Source of the DNA: Clostridiales bacterium | GTDB lineage: Bacteria > Bacillota > Clostridia > Saccharofermentanales > Saccharofermentanaceae | Assembly: GCA_017510605.1 (NCBI GenBank) | Contig: JAFWMQ010000011.1 | Coordinates: forward strand, 90,799 to 154,798 | Length of the DNA stretch: 64,000 nucleotides | Direction of reading: 5' to 3' | Shown here: positions 1 through 7,875 of the stretch, one piece after another | Numbering within the stretch: the first letter of the stretch is position 1 | Layout of the letters: each line of letters begins with the position of its first letter | Notes under the pieces: model-generated | Told to the model about the DNA's origin: nothing | Databases searched by the model: none | Seen by the model: only the letters and a program-made list of their open reading frames with translations | Translations under genes and position numbers: made by a program

Positions 1-359
1 ATGCTCATGGATTTCATCGGATTGAATACTCCGTGAAGAACATGATAAAGTCCCTTATACTCATGTGCCCGTTCGAATGTTGACACATCCCTCGGAGATT
101 CCACAACAAGTACCGTTGTCTTATCTCTCAGCGGATCGGAGCAGATAGGGCAGGGATCCGAATCAGTAAAATTCGAACAGCAGGAGCACCTTTTAGTGGA
201 TTTTCTTGCTGTAACTATAGCGGATGTCAATGCTTCGGCATCCTTATCATCCATAGCTAGGATGTAGAATGCCAAACGCTGCGCAGACTTGCCTCCTATT
301 CCGGGGAGGCTGCTTAACTGCGCTATGAGATTCTGTATTGAAGGTGAATATCTTGCCAT
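1..359 (-). CDS. recR: Recombination protein RecR (3' part cut by window edge)
   Basis: RecR works with RecO and RecF to load RecA at single-strand gaps. Reading the minus strand from the ATG at 359, about 119 residues are visible before the sequence runs off the left edge. The N-terminal helix-hairpin-helix (SLPGIGGKSAQRLAFYIL), the four-cysteine zinc finger (CSCC...CPIC) and the start of the Toprim domain (TTVLVVESPRDV) are all present in the expected order. The gene begins 2 bp after the ybaB stop, as in the conserved dnaX-ybaB-recR operon. The C-terminal part of the Toprim domain lies outside the window. Identification is secure. Confidence 0.95.
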   Translation of the reverse strand, partial: MARYSPSIQNLIAQLSSLPGIGGKSAQRLAFYILAMDDKDAEALTSAIVTARKSTKRCSCCSNFTDSDPCPICSDPLRDKTTVLVVESPRDVSTFERAHEYKGLYHVLHGVFNPMKSMS

Positions 360-361
360 TA

Positions 362-706
362 TCAGAATGGAAGCTTCATGTTCATGCCGCCTGTGATGGC
401 ATTGATGCGTTCCTGATTGATCTGATCGATCTGCTGCATTGCATTATTGAGCGCTGCAAGGATAAGATCCTGGAGGCCCTCGATATCATCGGGATCTACT
501 GCCTCTTTATCGATCTGAACATCTAAGAATTTGTGATCGCCGTTAACTACGATCTTTACCATCTCACCGCCGGCTGTGCCTGTGAACTGCATTTCACGGA
601 TCTCGGCCTGAGCCATTTCCATCTGTCTTTGGATCTTCTGAGCCTGGGCTACTACCTGGTTCATATTGCCGCCCATACCCATTCCGCCACGATATCCTTT
701 TGCCAT
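362..706 (-). CDS. ybaB: YbaB/EbfC family nucleoid-associated protein
   Basis: Small DNA-binding protein of the YbaB/EbfC family (B. subtilis YaaK), 114 aa, a usual length. The N-terminus is rich in Gly and Met, followed by the family helix (QAQKIQRQMEMAQAEI) and the TAGGEMVKIVVNGDHK strand region. Members form tweezer-like dimers that bind DNA; the precise role in Firmicutes is unclear. It lies between dnaX (34 bp upstream) and recR (2 bp downstream) and is almost certainly co-transcribed with them. Confidence 0.94.
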   Translation of the reverse strand: MAKGYRGGMGMGGNMNQVVAQAQKIQRQMEMAQAEIREMQFTGTAGGEMVKIVVNGDHKFLDVQIDKEAVDPDDIEGLQDLILAALNNAMQQIDQINQERINAITGGMNMKLPF

Positions 707-740
707 TTTTATTACCTCCGAAATATTCTTGATCTATATA

Positions 741-3035
741 TTATTCACCAAAATGCACGTCTGTAGGAACACCCATATTCCTGGAACGTTCATTAAGATC
801 ATCCAGCTTCTTTTCCAGACTGTCAGTGTGGTTCTTTTCCATCTGCTTGGAATATTGGGACGTTGTGCAAAGATAGAGATGTTCTGCGCCGAACTCATCT
901 TTGATACCAACGGAGAGTTGTCTGAAAGTCTGGGATTTTTTCAGGTTGGAAAGCAGCTTCGTATCCTTGTCATCGAAAACGATATAAGCCGAATCACCAT
1001 CCTTCTTTAGATTTGTGTGCTCAAGTATTAGTGCGATGTTGTCGTTGTTTCCCTTGAGATTGGAAGTGATATTGTTCCATCTGACTGCAATATCGGCATC
1101 CTCTCCTGTGAAGGAAGGAGCCCTGACTGAATCTCTGGATCTTCCATCCACGATAAGACCGCTCTTGTCAGCCTGCTCAACCAGTTGTGAACGCGGCTTG
1201 GAAGGAACTGCCGGCTCCTCTGTGTAAGCAGGTTCATCGTTTTCCTCTTCCTTTGTAAGGTCATCTAGAAATGATGATGAAAGACCGGAGAAGATCCCCT
1301 GTGAAGATACAGAAGGGGTGTCTTCAAAAGTGAATCCGGATGAGTCTGATGATCCCTCTGATTCATCCAGCCCGAAGCTCAGCTGCTTCTCGGGTTCCTC
1401 GGGAATATATGAAAAGATTGAAGGCTCCGCATGATCATTAAATGATTCGTCACCCGGGATGATCACATCATCGGGATCCTGATCGTCATCTTCTTCGGTT
1501 TCTTCAGGAACAGGTTCACTGATACTGTTGTTTAGGAATGAGAAGAAGGAATTCTGAGGTGCCGGTTCTTCGGTCTTTTTTGCTGTATCAGAAGAAAGCG
1601 GCTCAGCTTTCTCCTCTTCTTTATCTTCTGTGTTTTTATCTTTTATCTGGGCGGCAAATAAAGATGAAGCCGAAGGCTTCGGCCTGTACGGTTCCGGTGT
1701 AGAAGAAGGCTGCGGCTTATAGGGCGCCGGGGCAGCGGAAGGCTTGGGCCTGTAAGGCTCAGGTGCCTTAAATGCAGGCTTTGTATCTGAAGTCTCTTCA
1801 GCTTCAGAAAGCTTTTCCTCCTCACCGGTGATGATATCTTCTGTTGTGGTCTTTGGCTCATCCAATACTAACGAGGATGCTTTTTCTGCCTGTTTCTTCT
1901 CAAAGTCAGGAATAACGATGGGAGTAACAGGGAGTGATGATTTCCTTCCGCAAAGACGCATTAACATAAGCTCAAAGCTCGTGGAAATATCAGGAGACTT
2001 GCGAAGTTCCGCATATTCTTTTGACAGATAGCTGATATATCCGGTCAGAGTATCGGCACTGACCTTTGCGGCAGTCTGATACATATCCTTGATCGTCTCT
2101 TTAGGATAAGGAAGATAAATGATCGGATCAGCTTTAACTCTGATAATAAGAAGATCTCTGAAATAAGCAGCCAGATCCAGAGTGAACCTGACCTGGTTCT
2201 TGCCTGAACCGTTCAGGATCTCACAAAGATCAATGAGTTCGTCGAAGCGTGCATCGATAAGACAATTAGCCATCTTGAAGATGAATGCACTGTCAACCGT
2301 GCCAGTGATCCGTTCCACATCCTGGGAACTGATCTCGTTATTATTACCTGATATAGCGGAGATCTGATCGAGCAGCGACAGTGCGTCTCTAAGGGCTCCG
2401 TCAGATCTTGAAGCGATGAGACGAAGCGCATCATCAGATGCCCTGATGCCTGATTTGCCGCATACTTCCCTTAATCTTCCCGAGATAAGGTCTATAGGGA
2501 TCCTCTTGAAGTCATATCTTTGACAGCGGGAGATTATAGTAGCAGGGATCTTGTCCGATTCTGTGGTCGCGAAAAGAAAGATAACATGCTTCGGAGGTTC
2601 TTCTATGGTCTTAAGAAGAGCATTGAATGCGCCCTTCGAGAGCATATGGACCTCGTCGATAATATAGACCTTATATTTTGTTCTGGTAGGAGCGAAATTG
2701 ACCTCCTGAAGAATCGGTCTTATATCGTCAACGCCGTTGTTCGAAGCGGCGTCCATTTCAGTAACGTCAAGGATGGAACCGTCAAGTATTCCCTTACAGG
2801 TCGGGCACTCGTTGCAGGGATTGCCGTTAACAGGGTGCTCGCAGTTTACGCTGCGCGCGAAAATCTTTGCGATCGTAGTCTTGCCTGTACCGTGCTGGCC
2901 GCAGAAAAGATAGGCATGGGCAAGTTTATTTGCCACTACCGATTGCCTTAGAGCAGTTACAGCGGCTTCCTGTCCGACAACATCGTCAAATGTAAGTGGT
3001 CTGTACTGTCTGTAGAGAACGATATGATCTTCCAT
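741..3035 (-). CDS. dnaX: DNA polymerase III subunit gamma/tau
   Basis: Clamp-loader ATPase that loads the sliding clamp and links polymerase cores. The 764-aa product has the N-terminal motif YRPLTFDDVVGQE, Walker A GQHGTGKTTIAK, a four-Cys zinc module (CEHPVNGNPCNECPTC), Walker B IIDEVHML and the sensor-1 region LFATTESDKIPATIISRCQ. Domains I-III cover roughly residues 1-365. A long acidic, proline-rich linker with repeated PEPYRPKPS-type units spans about 380-640 and is followed by a folded C-terminal domain. A zero-frame slippery heptamer A AAA AAG sits at codons 485-487 (see findings). First protein gene after the SRP RNA, in the conserved ffs-dnaX-ybaB-recR order. Confidence 0.97.
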   Translation of the reverse strand: MEDHIVLYRQYRPLTFDDVVGQEAAVTALRQSVVANKLAHAYLFCGQHGTGKTTIAKIFARSVNCEHPVNGNPCNECPTCKGILDGSILDVTEMDAASNNGVDDIRPILQEVNFAPTRTKYKVYIIDEVHMLSKGAFNALLKTIEEPPKHVIFLFATTESDKIPATIISRCQRYDFKRIPIDLISGRLREVCGKSGIRASDDALRLIASRSDGALRDALSLLDQISAISGNNNEISSQDVERITGTVDSAFIFKMANCLIDARFDELIDLCEILNGSGKNQVRFTLDLAAYFRDLLIIRVKADPIIYLPYPKETIKDMYQTAAKVSADTLTGYISYLSKEYAELRKSPDISTSFELMLMRLCGRKSSLPVTPIVIPDFEKKQAEKASSLVLDEPKTTTEDIITGEEEKLSEAEETSDTKPAFKAPEPYRPKPSAAPAPYKPQPSSTPEPYRPKPSASSLFAAQIKDKNTEDKEEEKAEPLSSDTAKKTEEPAPQNSFFSFLNNSISEPVPEETEEDDDQDPDDVIIPGDESFNDHAEPSIFSYIPEEPEKQLSFGLDESEGSSDSSGFTFEDTPSVSSQGIFSGLSSSFLDDLTKEEENDEPAYTEEPAVPSKPRSQLVEQADKSGLIVDGRSRDSVRAPSFTGEDADIAVRWNNITSNLKGNNDNIALILEHTNLKKDGDSAYIVFDDKDTKLLSNLKKSQTFRQLSVGIKDEFGAEHLYLCTTSQYSKQMEKNHTDSLEKKLDDLNERSRNMGVPTDVHFGE

Positions 3036-3077
3036 TGTTAATTCCTTAAAACTGATTCAAAGAATCTGAATAAAAAA

Positions 3078-3222
3078 GTCCGTCCCGCCCGAACTGCCGT
3101 CGGTAAGGCTTGACCCGCGGCGCACTCCGTAAACCGCTTACTGCTGCTTCCTTCCGGACCTGACAGGGTTCACAGCCCGAAATCGCACGGGACCTTGGCC
3201 GGCGGCAGACCGCGCGGGACGA
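3078..3222 (-). ncRNA. ffs: Signal recognition particle RNA (4.5S-like, small type)
   Basis: RNA scaffold of the signal recognition particle. On the minus strand the universally conserved helix-8 segment reads GTCAGGTCCGGAAGGAAGC. Flanking sequence folds into one long hairpin whose ends pair (CGTCCCGC at the 5' end with GCGGGACG at the 3' end, then CTGCCG with CGGCAG). About 145 nt between the outer pairs suggests the single-hairpin form without the Alu domain found in Bacillus scRNA. Ends are inferred from pairing and may be off by a few bases. It lies directly upstream of dnaX, as in other Firmicutes. Confidence 0.93.
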
Positions 3223-3243
3223 ACTAACTGATTACTAAGGGAG

Positions 3244-3249
3244 ATTATA
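3244..3249 (-). promoter_or_regulatory. Extended -10 promoter of ffs (and dnaX operon)
   Basis: Minus strand reads TGATATAAT, a perfect -10 with an upstream TG, placed about 20 bp before the paired 5' end of the SRP RNA. No good -35 is visible at 17 bp. A start near 3237 is inferred, and transcripts may continue into dnaX. Confidence 0.6.
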
Positions 3250-3289
3250 TCATAAAAGAATCACGGAACACTTCAATTATTGGGACAAC

Positions 3290-4534
3290 TTATGAGTAAC
3301 ATGCCTCGACATATTTCTGGGTATAGCCCCCGAGTGTTGCTATAGCCGTGCCCGCAGAGTCAGGGGAGGCAGATTCGACATAGATGACCAGAGCAATGGG
3401 TTCCTGGTAATCGAGAATAGCGCATTCCAGATATGCCCCTCTTCCTGTATTGCGTCCGAGCACGTGAAGGATCCTGGTGCCGGGTGGGAAAGCAGCGCTC
3501 AGAGGTGATTCTGCTTCATTGTGCGCCATATCATTTATCAGACGCTGGTTTACCTGGGGAGTATTGGTGAACTGCCTGTACAGGTAATAGATGTAGTTTC
3601 CCATGTCATAGCAGGAGATCGTGCCGGGAGCACGGAATTCCAGACCGCGGTAATCGGTATAGATGACCGAATCGTTGTATGAGATGTAGTTGCTTATTTC
3701 ATCAACTGCCTGGATCGCTTTCTCAAGTCCTCCCAATTCCTCGATTATGTAATTGAGAGCAACGCTGTCATTTTTGACGATCGCGTAATTCAGGAGCGTT
3801 CTCATATAGAATTGTTTACCGTAACTGTACGTTCTTGCTATGTAGGACGAATTACGGGCTCCGCCGTAGTTCTCATCGAATGTTACCTTTTTCGACAACG
3901 GGCCGGTTACTCCGGCGATACTGTCGTAATAAACGATCTCCAGAGGAATTGCCATAGCGCCTGACGGAACGACCGGATCAAGCTCATCGACACCCAGACG
4001 TTCCCCGGATGTGAGTGAGATAAATTCATAACAGATCCTCATCTCAGGGTGCTTGATCTGGTAAGCAACGACTTTTTCCTTGAGTTCATCCATGTAGACT
4101 GCGCGTTCCTGATACGTTGCCGTCTGGATGTTCGCAGGCTTGAAGCTGAAGTCCCTGTCCTCAGTAAAAGGATCGGGAGAATCGTTTTGCGATGTATGTG
4201 CCGTTTCTTCCGGCGACAATGTCGGGGTTGGCGTCGCAGCGAGAATGGCGTGCGGCAACGTGGTAGTCGCAGTAGTTGTCGCCTCGGTCGTTGTTTCAGT
4301 CGTGGTATGAACCGGTCTTTGATATGCGGAATATTCGGTTGTAGTACTGGTTGCCGCTCCGACAAGTCCGGGATACATTAAACGGTATTTTTCCTGAGCT
4401 GAAGCTATTGAACTTATAAATATGACCGCGAAAGTCAGAACGACGAGTGCAGCGATGATTATAAGAGTACGCTTTTTACGGGATGATTTTATCCCTTCAG
4501 CTTTTTTCAGAAATGTCGGATTCGGCCGCTTCAT
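3290..4534 (-). CDS. Membrane-anchored beta-lactamase-fold protein, catalytic motifs degenerate
   Basis: 414 aa. A basic N-terminus and one transmembrane segment (about residues 23-46) are followed by a Thr/Pro-rich linker (about 60-115) and a C-terminal domain with the layout of class A beta-lactamase-like serine hydrolases. The enclosing motifs are lost: the expected SxxK reads VPSGAMAIPLEIVYY, with Met where the catalytic Lys should be; the SDN box reads KNDSVALN; the KTG region reads LGRNTGRG. It is therefore probably not a hydrolase and may bind cell-wall ligand or act as a scaffold; that role is inference. It starts 6 bp after fhs and is presumably co-transcribed. The fold is assigned by motif order only. 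Confidence 0.7.
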   Translation of the reverse strand: MKRPNPTFLKKAEGIKSSRKKRTLIIIAALVVLTFAVIFISSIASAQEKYRLMYPGLVGAATSTTTEYSAYQRPVHTTTETTTEATTTATTTLPHAILAATPTPTLSPEETAHTSQNDSPDPFTEDRDFSFKPANIQTATYQERAVYMDELKEKVVAYQIKHPEMRICYEFISLTSGERLGVDELDPVVPSGAMAIPLEIVYYDSIAGVTGPLSKKVTFDENYGGARNSSYIARTYSYGKQFYMRTLLNYAIVKNDSVALNYIIEELGGLEKAIQAVDEISNYISYNDSVIYTDYRGLEFRAPGTISCYDMGNYIYYLYRQFTNTPQVNQRLINDMAHNEAESPLSAAFPPGTRILHVLGRNTGRGAYLECAILDYQEPIALVIYVESASPDSAGTAIATLGGYTQKYVEACYS

Positions 4535-4540
4535 TATGGA

Positions 4541-6214
4541 TCAGAAAAGTCCTGTAATTACGCCGTTATCGTCGATATCGATATCCATTGCCGCAGGGTG
4601 GGGAGGAAGTCCCGGCATTGTTACGATCGTTCCGGTGAGGATAACCAGATAGCCTGCGCCTGCGGATAAGAAGCAGTCTCTTACCGTAAGAGTAAATCCT
4701 TCCGGGTTACCGAGCTTCTTAGGATCATCTGACAGTGAATATTGCGTTTTCGCGATGCAGATAGGAAGATTGCCGTAACCTTTGGCTACAAACTCTTTGA
4801 TCTTTTCTGCTGCTTCAGGAAGGATATCAACACTACCTGCGCCATAGATCTCCGTTGCTACCTTTTTGATCTTTTCTTCAACTGAATCGGTCAGTTCGTA
4901 GGTGAACTTCGGATTCTTCGGATTGTTCTGTTCAAGAATGGATACAGCCTTGTTAGCCAGATCGATTCCGCCTTCGCCGCCTTTAGCGAAAATCTCGGCC
5001 GGAGCGAAATCAGCACCTGTTGCTTTGCATGCTTCTTCCACAATGGCGAGTTCCTCTTCCGTATCGGTAAGGAACCTGTTGGATGCGACAAGAACGGGGA
5101 TTCCGAAATTCTGCATGTTCCGGATATGCTTAAGGACATTTGCAAGACCGTTCTTTACAGCTTCGGGGTTAGGTTCGGAGAGACGGTCCTTCGGAATTCC
5201 TGCATTGTACTTTAATGATCTTACTGTAGTGACAATTACTACGAGATCAGGCCATATGCCGAGATCCCTGCACTTGATGTCAAGGAACTTCTCTGCTCCG
5301 AGATCGGCACCGAATCCTGCCTCGGTTACAACGATATCTCCGAGTTTAAGTGCGGTCTTTGTGGCTATGCATGTGTTGCATCCGTGAGAGATATTTGCGA
5401 ACGGTCCGCCATGAACGAATGCGGGAACGCCTTCCAATGACTGAACGAGGTTGGGGCACATGGCATCTTTAAGACATGTTGCTAGCGCACCTGTTGCTCC
5501 GAGCTGTCCGGCTGTAATGAGGTTGCCGTCTGTGTCATATGCTATAGCGATCCTGTCCAATCTTGTCTTAAGATCATCCATGTCTTTTGCAAGACAAAGG
5601 ATTGCCATGATCTCGGAAGCAGCTGTTATCTGGAAGATCTCAGGACGTGTGACGCCCTTTGTCCCTCCGCCGACACCGACAGTAACAGCTCTTAAACATC
5701 TGTCGTTCATATCAAGGCAGCGCTTCCACAGGATCTTATCTTTATCGATCTTAAGTTCATTTCCCTGGAAAAGATGATTGTCTATCATTGCTGCAAGCAG
5801 ATTGTTTGCAGTTGTGATCGCATGAATATCACCGGTAAAGTGAAGGTTGATATCTTCCATGGGAACGACCTGGGAATAACCGCCTCCGCATGCTCCGCCC
5901 TTGACACCGAAAACCGGTCCCAAAGAAGGTTCCCTTAATGCGAGAACAGGCTTTTTACCGATGAGCTTAAGACCTTGCGCAAGACCGATACTTACGGTTG
6001 TTTTGCCTTCGCCTGCAGGTGTCGGATTCATGGCGGTTACAAGGATGAGTTTGACATTAGGATTAGCCGGAAGATTTTCCACATAATCTAACGGGAGTTT
6101 TGCTTTGTATTTGCCGTACAGTTCGAGTTTGTCCGTATCGATCCCTAACTCTTCAGCTACCTTTGTTACGGGGTTGATCTTTGCATTCTGGGCTATCTCA
6201 ATGTCACTAAGCAT
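4541..6214 (-). CDS. fhs: Formate--tetrahydrofolate ligase
   Basis: ATP-dependent synthesis of 10-formyltetrahydrofolate from formate, feeding purine and one-carbon metabolism and, in acetogens, the Wood-Ljungdahl methyl branch. 557 aa, normal for the family. The P-loop-like TPAGEGKTTVSIGLAQGL, the REPSLGPVFGVKGGACGGG segment, the MDMNDR-type region (LDMNDRCLRAVTVGVGGG) and the C-terminal LTGTIVTMPGLPPHPAA are all visible. The ATG at 6214 is preceded by AGGAGAG. No other Wood-Ljungdahl genes lie nearby, so a housekeeping role is the simplest reading. The beta-lactamase-fold gene follows 6 bp downstream. Confidence 0.97.
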   Translation of the reverse strand: MLSDIEIAQNAKINPVTKVAEELGIDTDKLELYGKYKAKLPLDYVENLPANPNVKLILVTAMNPTPAGEGKTTVSIGLAQGLKLIGKKPVLALREPSLGPVFGVKGGACGGGYSQVVPMEDINLHFTGDIHAITTANNLLAAMIDNHLFQGNELKIDKDKILWKRCLDMNDRCLRAVTVGVGGGTKGVTRPEIFQITAASEIMAILCLAKDMDDLKTRLDRIAIAYDTDGNLITAGQLGATGALATCLKDAMCPNLVQSLEGVPAFVHGGPFANISHGCNTCIATKTALKLGDIVVTEAGFGADLGAEKFLDIKCRDLGIWPDLVVIVTTVRSLKYNAGIPKDRLSEPNPEAVKNGLANVLKHIRNMQNFGIPVLVASNRFLTDTEEELAIVEEACKATGADFAPAEIFAKGGEGGIDLANKAVSILEQNNPKNPKFTYELTDSVEEKIKKVATEIYGAGSVDILPEAAEKIKEFVAKGYGNLPICIAKTQYSLSDDPKKLGNPEGFTLTVRDCFLSAGAGYLVILTGTIVTMPGLPPHPAAMDIDIDDNGVITGLF

Positions 6215-6234
6215 ATGGGTCTCTCCTGTCTGTT

Positions 6235-6264
6235 TTTATAGTATGAATACGATTGTATTGTAAA
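6235..6264 (-). promoter_or_regulatory. Putative sigma-A promoter of fhs
   Basis: On the minus strand TTTACA (6259-6264) is followed after 18 bp by TATAAA (6235-6240). The start would lie about 15 bp before the fhs ATG, close to the AGGAGAG ribosome site, leaving a short leader. Confidence 0.45.
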
Positions 6265-6329
6265 AGGACAGTCATTTCAATCATGGTAAAAAACATAAAA
6301 GACTAAATTCTTCCGTTTTAAATGCCTAC

Positions 6330-6362
6330 CACTACATTTTGTATGATATGTGGTGTTTTTTT
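6330..6362 (+). terminator. Terminator-like hairpin between fhs and veg
   Basis: CACTACAT (6330-6337) pairs with ATGTGGTG (6348-6355) with one wobble and is followed by seven T. No plus-strand gene ends upstream, so it would stop only readthrough or antisense transcription before the veg promoter, or it is fortuitous. Confidence 0.35.
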
Positions 6363-6383
6363 ACTAAATGTTGTGTTTTTTCG

Positions 6384-6412
6384 TTGACAATATGTCAAGG
6401 AAATGTTAGCAT
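6384..6412 (+). promoter_or_regulatory. Promoter of veg
   Basis: Perfect TTGACA (6384-6389), 17-bp spacer, TAGCAT (6407-6412), with TG one base before the -10. It predicts a start near 6419 and a leader of about 78 nt. A very strong vegetative promoter in front of veg is also known in B. subtilis. Confidence 0.85.
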
Positions 6413-6496
6413 TGGTGCATGTTGGAAATATTTCCGTAATATTCCTTTAAGGTTACTGAAATATTTTTAGCCAATCTCCGGGCGGGGGTATTACAT

Positions 6497-6766
6497 ATGA
6501 TCATCAGTTCCGATTTGGAAATGTGCAAAGCAAAATTCGAAGAGCTCGTTGGCAAGCGTATTGTTTGCAAGACCAATGGCGGCCGCAAGAGAATCATTAC
6601 TTATATTGGTACTGTTGAGCACTGCTACCCTAATGTCTTTACTGTCCTCTGCAATAATGAGGCAGGCAAGCAGTCCATAGTATCTTTCTCATATATCGAT
6701 GTTCTTACCAGAACTGTAAGAGTCGGTATCATGCCGGAGAAGTCACAGGAAGAAGTTGCTGTCTGA
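6497..6766 (+). CDS. veg: Veg family protein
   Basis: 89-aa homologue of B. subtilis Veg, a small Sm-like-barrel protein linked to biofilm and sporulation control. The family core is visible in VGKRIVCKTNGGRKRIITYIGTVEHCYPNVF (shown here as VGKRIVCKTNGGRK followed by the TVEHCYP segment). It has its own strong promoter and a strong terminator, and it sits directly upstream of ispE as in Bacillus. The molecular role is not settled for the family. Confidence 0.9.
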   Translation: MIISSDLEMCKAKFEELVGKRIVCKTNGGRKRIITYIGTVEHCYPNVFTVLCNNEAGKQSIVSFSYIDVLTRTVRVGIMPEKSQEEVAV

Positions 6767-6788
6767 TTCCGTTCATTTAAGTCTTTTC

Positions 6789-6828
6789 AAGGGGTTGTCT
6801 CAGAAAGAAATGAGACAATCCCTTTTTT
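6789..6828 (+). terminator. Rho-independent terminator of veg
   Basis: GGGGTTGTCTCA (6791-6802) pairs with TGAGACAATCCC (6811-6822) around an eight-base loop and is followed by six T. It shares the GGGYTGTCTC arm seen in other terminators in this window. Confidence 0.92.
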
Positions 6829-6876
6829 GTTGTTTATCTGCTTTTACTTTTATTCATCCATTTTATAAGGTAAAAT

Positions 6877-6885
6877 TGATATACT
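6877..6885 (+). promoter_or_regulatory. Extended -10 promoter of ispE
   Basis: TGATATACT: TG plus TATACT at 6880-6885, about 40 bp before the ispE ATG. No clear -35. Confidence 0.5.
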
Positions 6886-6924
6886 GAATTTATATTGTTT
6901 GTAGAGGGATGACTGAAGATCCAT

Positions 6925-7875
6925 ATGGATTCTTACGAGATTACAGCTAATGCAAAATTGAATCTCTTCCTGCGTGTCCGCGGGATCCTTTCCAACGGCT
7001 ATCACAGTTTGTATTCGATCATGCAGGAGATAGATCTTGCTGATACTCTTACGATAAATATATATCCTGAATACGATAATGGTTTTGATATTAAATGCAT
7101 CGGCAGGAATGATATCGATCCGAAGAAGAATCTTTGCAGCAAGGCAAGAGACAGATTCTTTTCGTCGCTCCGCAAGAAGGCCGGTGCAGACCGTTCCCTG
7201 CGTGATTCCAGGTTATTGAAAAAAGGCAGATTCCCGAATATCGAGATAATCCTTACCAAACAGATCCCCTCTGAGTCAGGTATGGGCGGCGGAAGTTCGG
7301 ATGCTGCCGCTACGCTCATGGTTCTTCAGGAACACTTCGGCAATCCGTTTTCTGATGAAGAGCTTAATCAGCTGGCGGTAAATGTCGGAGCTGATGTTCC
7401 GTTCTTTCTTTACGGAGGAACCTGTCTCTGTGAAAGAGTCGGAGAAGATATAAGTTCTCTTCCTTCTCTGGCAGGGATCCCGCTTCTTATCGTCCAGCCT
7501 TCAAAGGGAGTATCTACTCCGGAATGTTTCCAGGCAATTGACAGTATTCCTCTTCCGGAATTTGACGAAGGACGTTACAGAGCGTTTATTGACGGTCTGA
7601 ATAGTACGGACAGATCTCCTTTGGAAAGATTCCTCGAAGGAAAGGATCTTCTTACAAATGATCTTGAGATCCCTTCGATAGAGAAGGTTCCGGAGATAAT
7701 GTCGATCAGGGAAGCCCTGCTCGGTACGGGCGCGGCATTCAGCCGGATGACCGGTTCGGGAAGTGCTGTTTTCGCTATGTATGAGAATGATAACGCAAGA
7801 GATACTGCTTATGATCAGATCAAGAATGATCAGAAGTTCTCAGGCTGTGAGATATTCGTTTCAAAGACGACCTGA
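6925..7875 (+). CDS. ispE: 4-diphosphocytidyl-2-C-methyl-D-erythritol kinase
   Basis: GHMP-family kinase that phosphorylates CDP-methylerythritol in the non-mevalonate isoprenoid pathway. 316 aa. The N-terminal AKLNLFLRVRG and the GHMP ATP-binding motif PSESGMGGGSSDAAATL are clear, and the C-terminal GHMP motif (MTGSGSAVFAMYEN) is present. An insert of basic residues precedes the ATP motif (about residues 85-105), slightly longer than in E. coli IspE. The last 15 bp overlap the end of the convergent GNAT gene, so no terminator separates them. Confidence 0.95.
   Translation: MDSYEITANAKLNLFLRVRGILSNGYHSLYSIMQEIDLADTLTINIYPEYDNGFDIKCIGRNDIDPKKNLCSKARDRFFSSLRKKAGADRSLRDSRLLKKGRFPNIEIILTKQIPSESGMGGGSSDAAATLMVLQEHFGNPFSDEELNQLAVNVGADVPFFLYGGTCLCERVGEDISSLPSLAGIPLLIVQPSKGVSTPECFQAIDSIPLPEFDEGRYRAFIDGLNSTDRSPLERFLEGKDLLTNDLEIPSIEKVPEIMSIREALLGTGAAFSRMTGSGSAVFAMYENDNARDTAYDQIKNDQKFSGCEIFVSKTT

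Noticed and set aside
4049..4381. Long plus-strand frames opposite the Thr-rich linker of the beta-lactamase-fold gene
   Set aside because: Repetitive ACN codons on the minus strand keep the opposite frames open; products are low-complexity Val/Arg-rich with no ribosome site.
6909..6950. Short 13-codon upstream frame (ATG at 6909) overlapping the ispE start
   Set aside because: It has GAGGG upstream but is tiny, has no regulatory-peptide features such as repeated codons, and is most simply chance.
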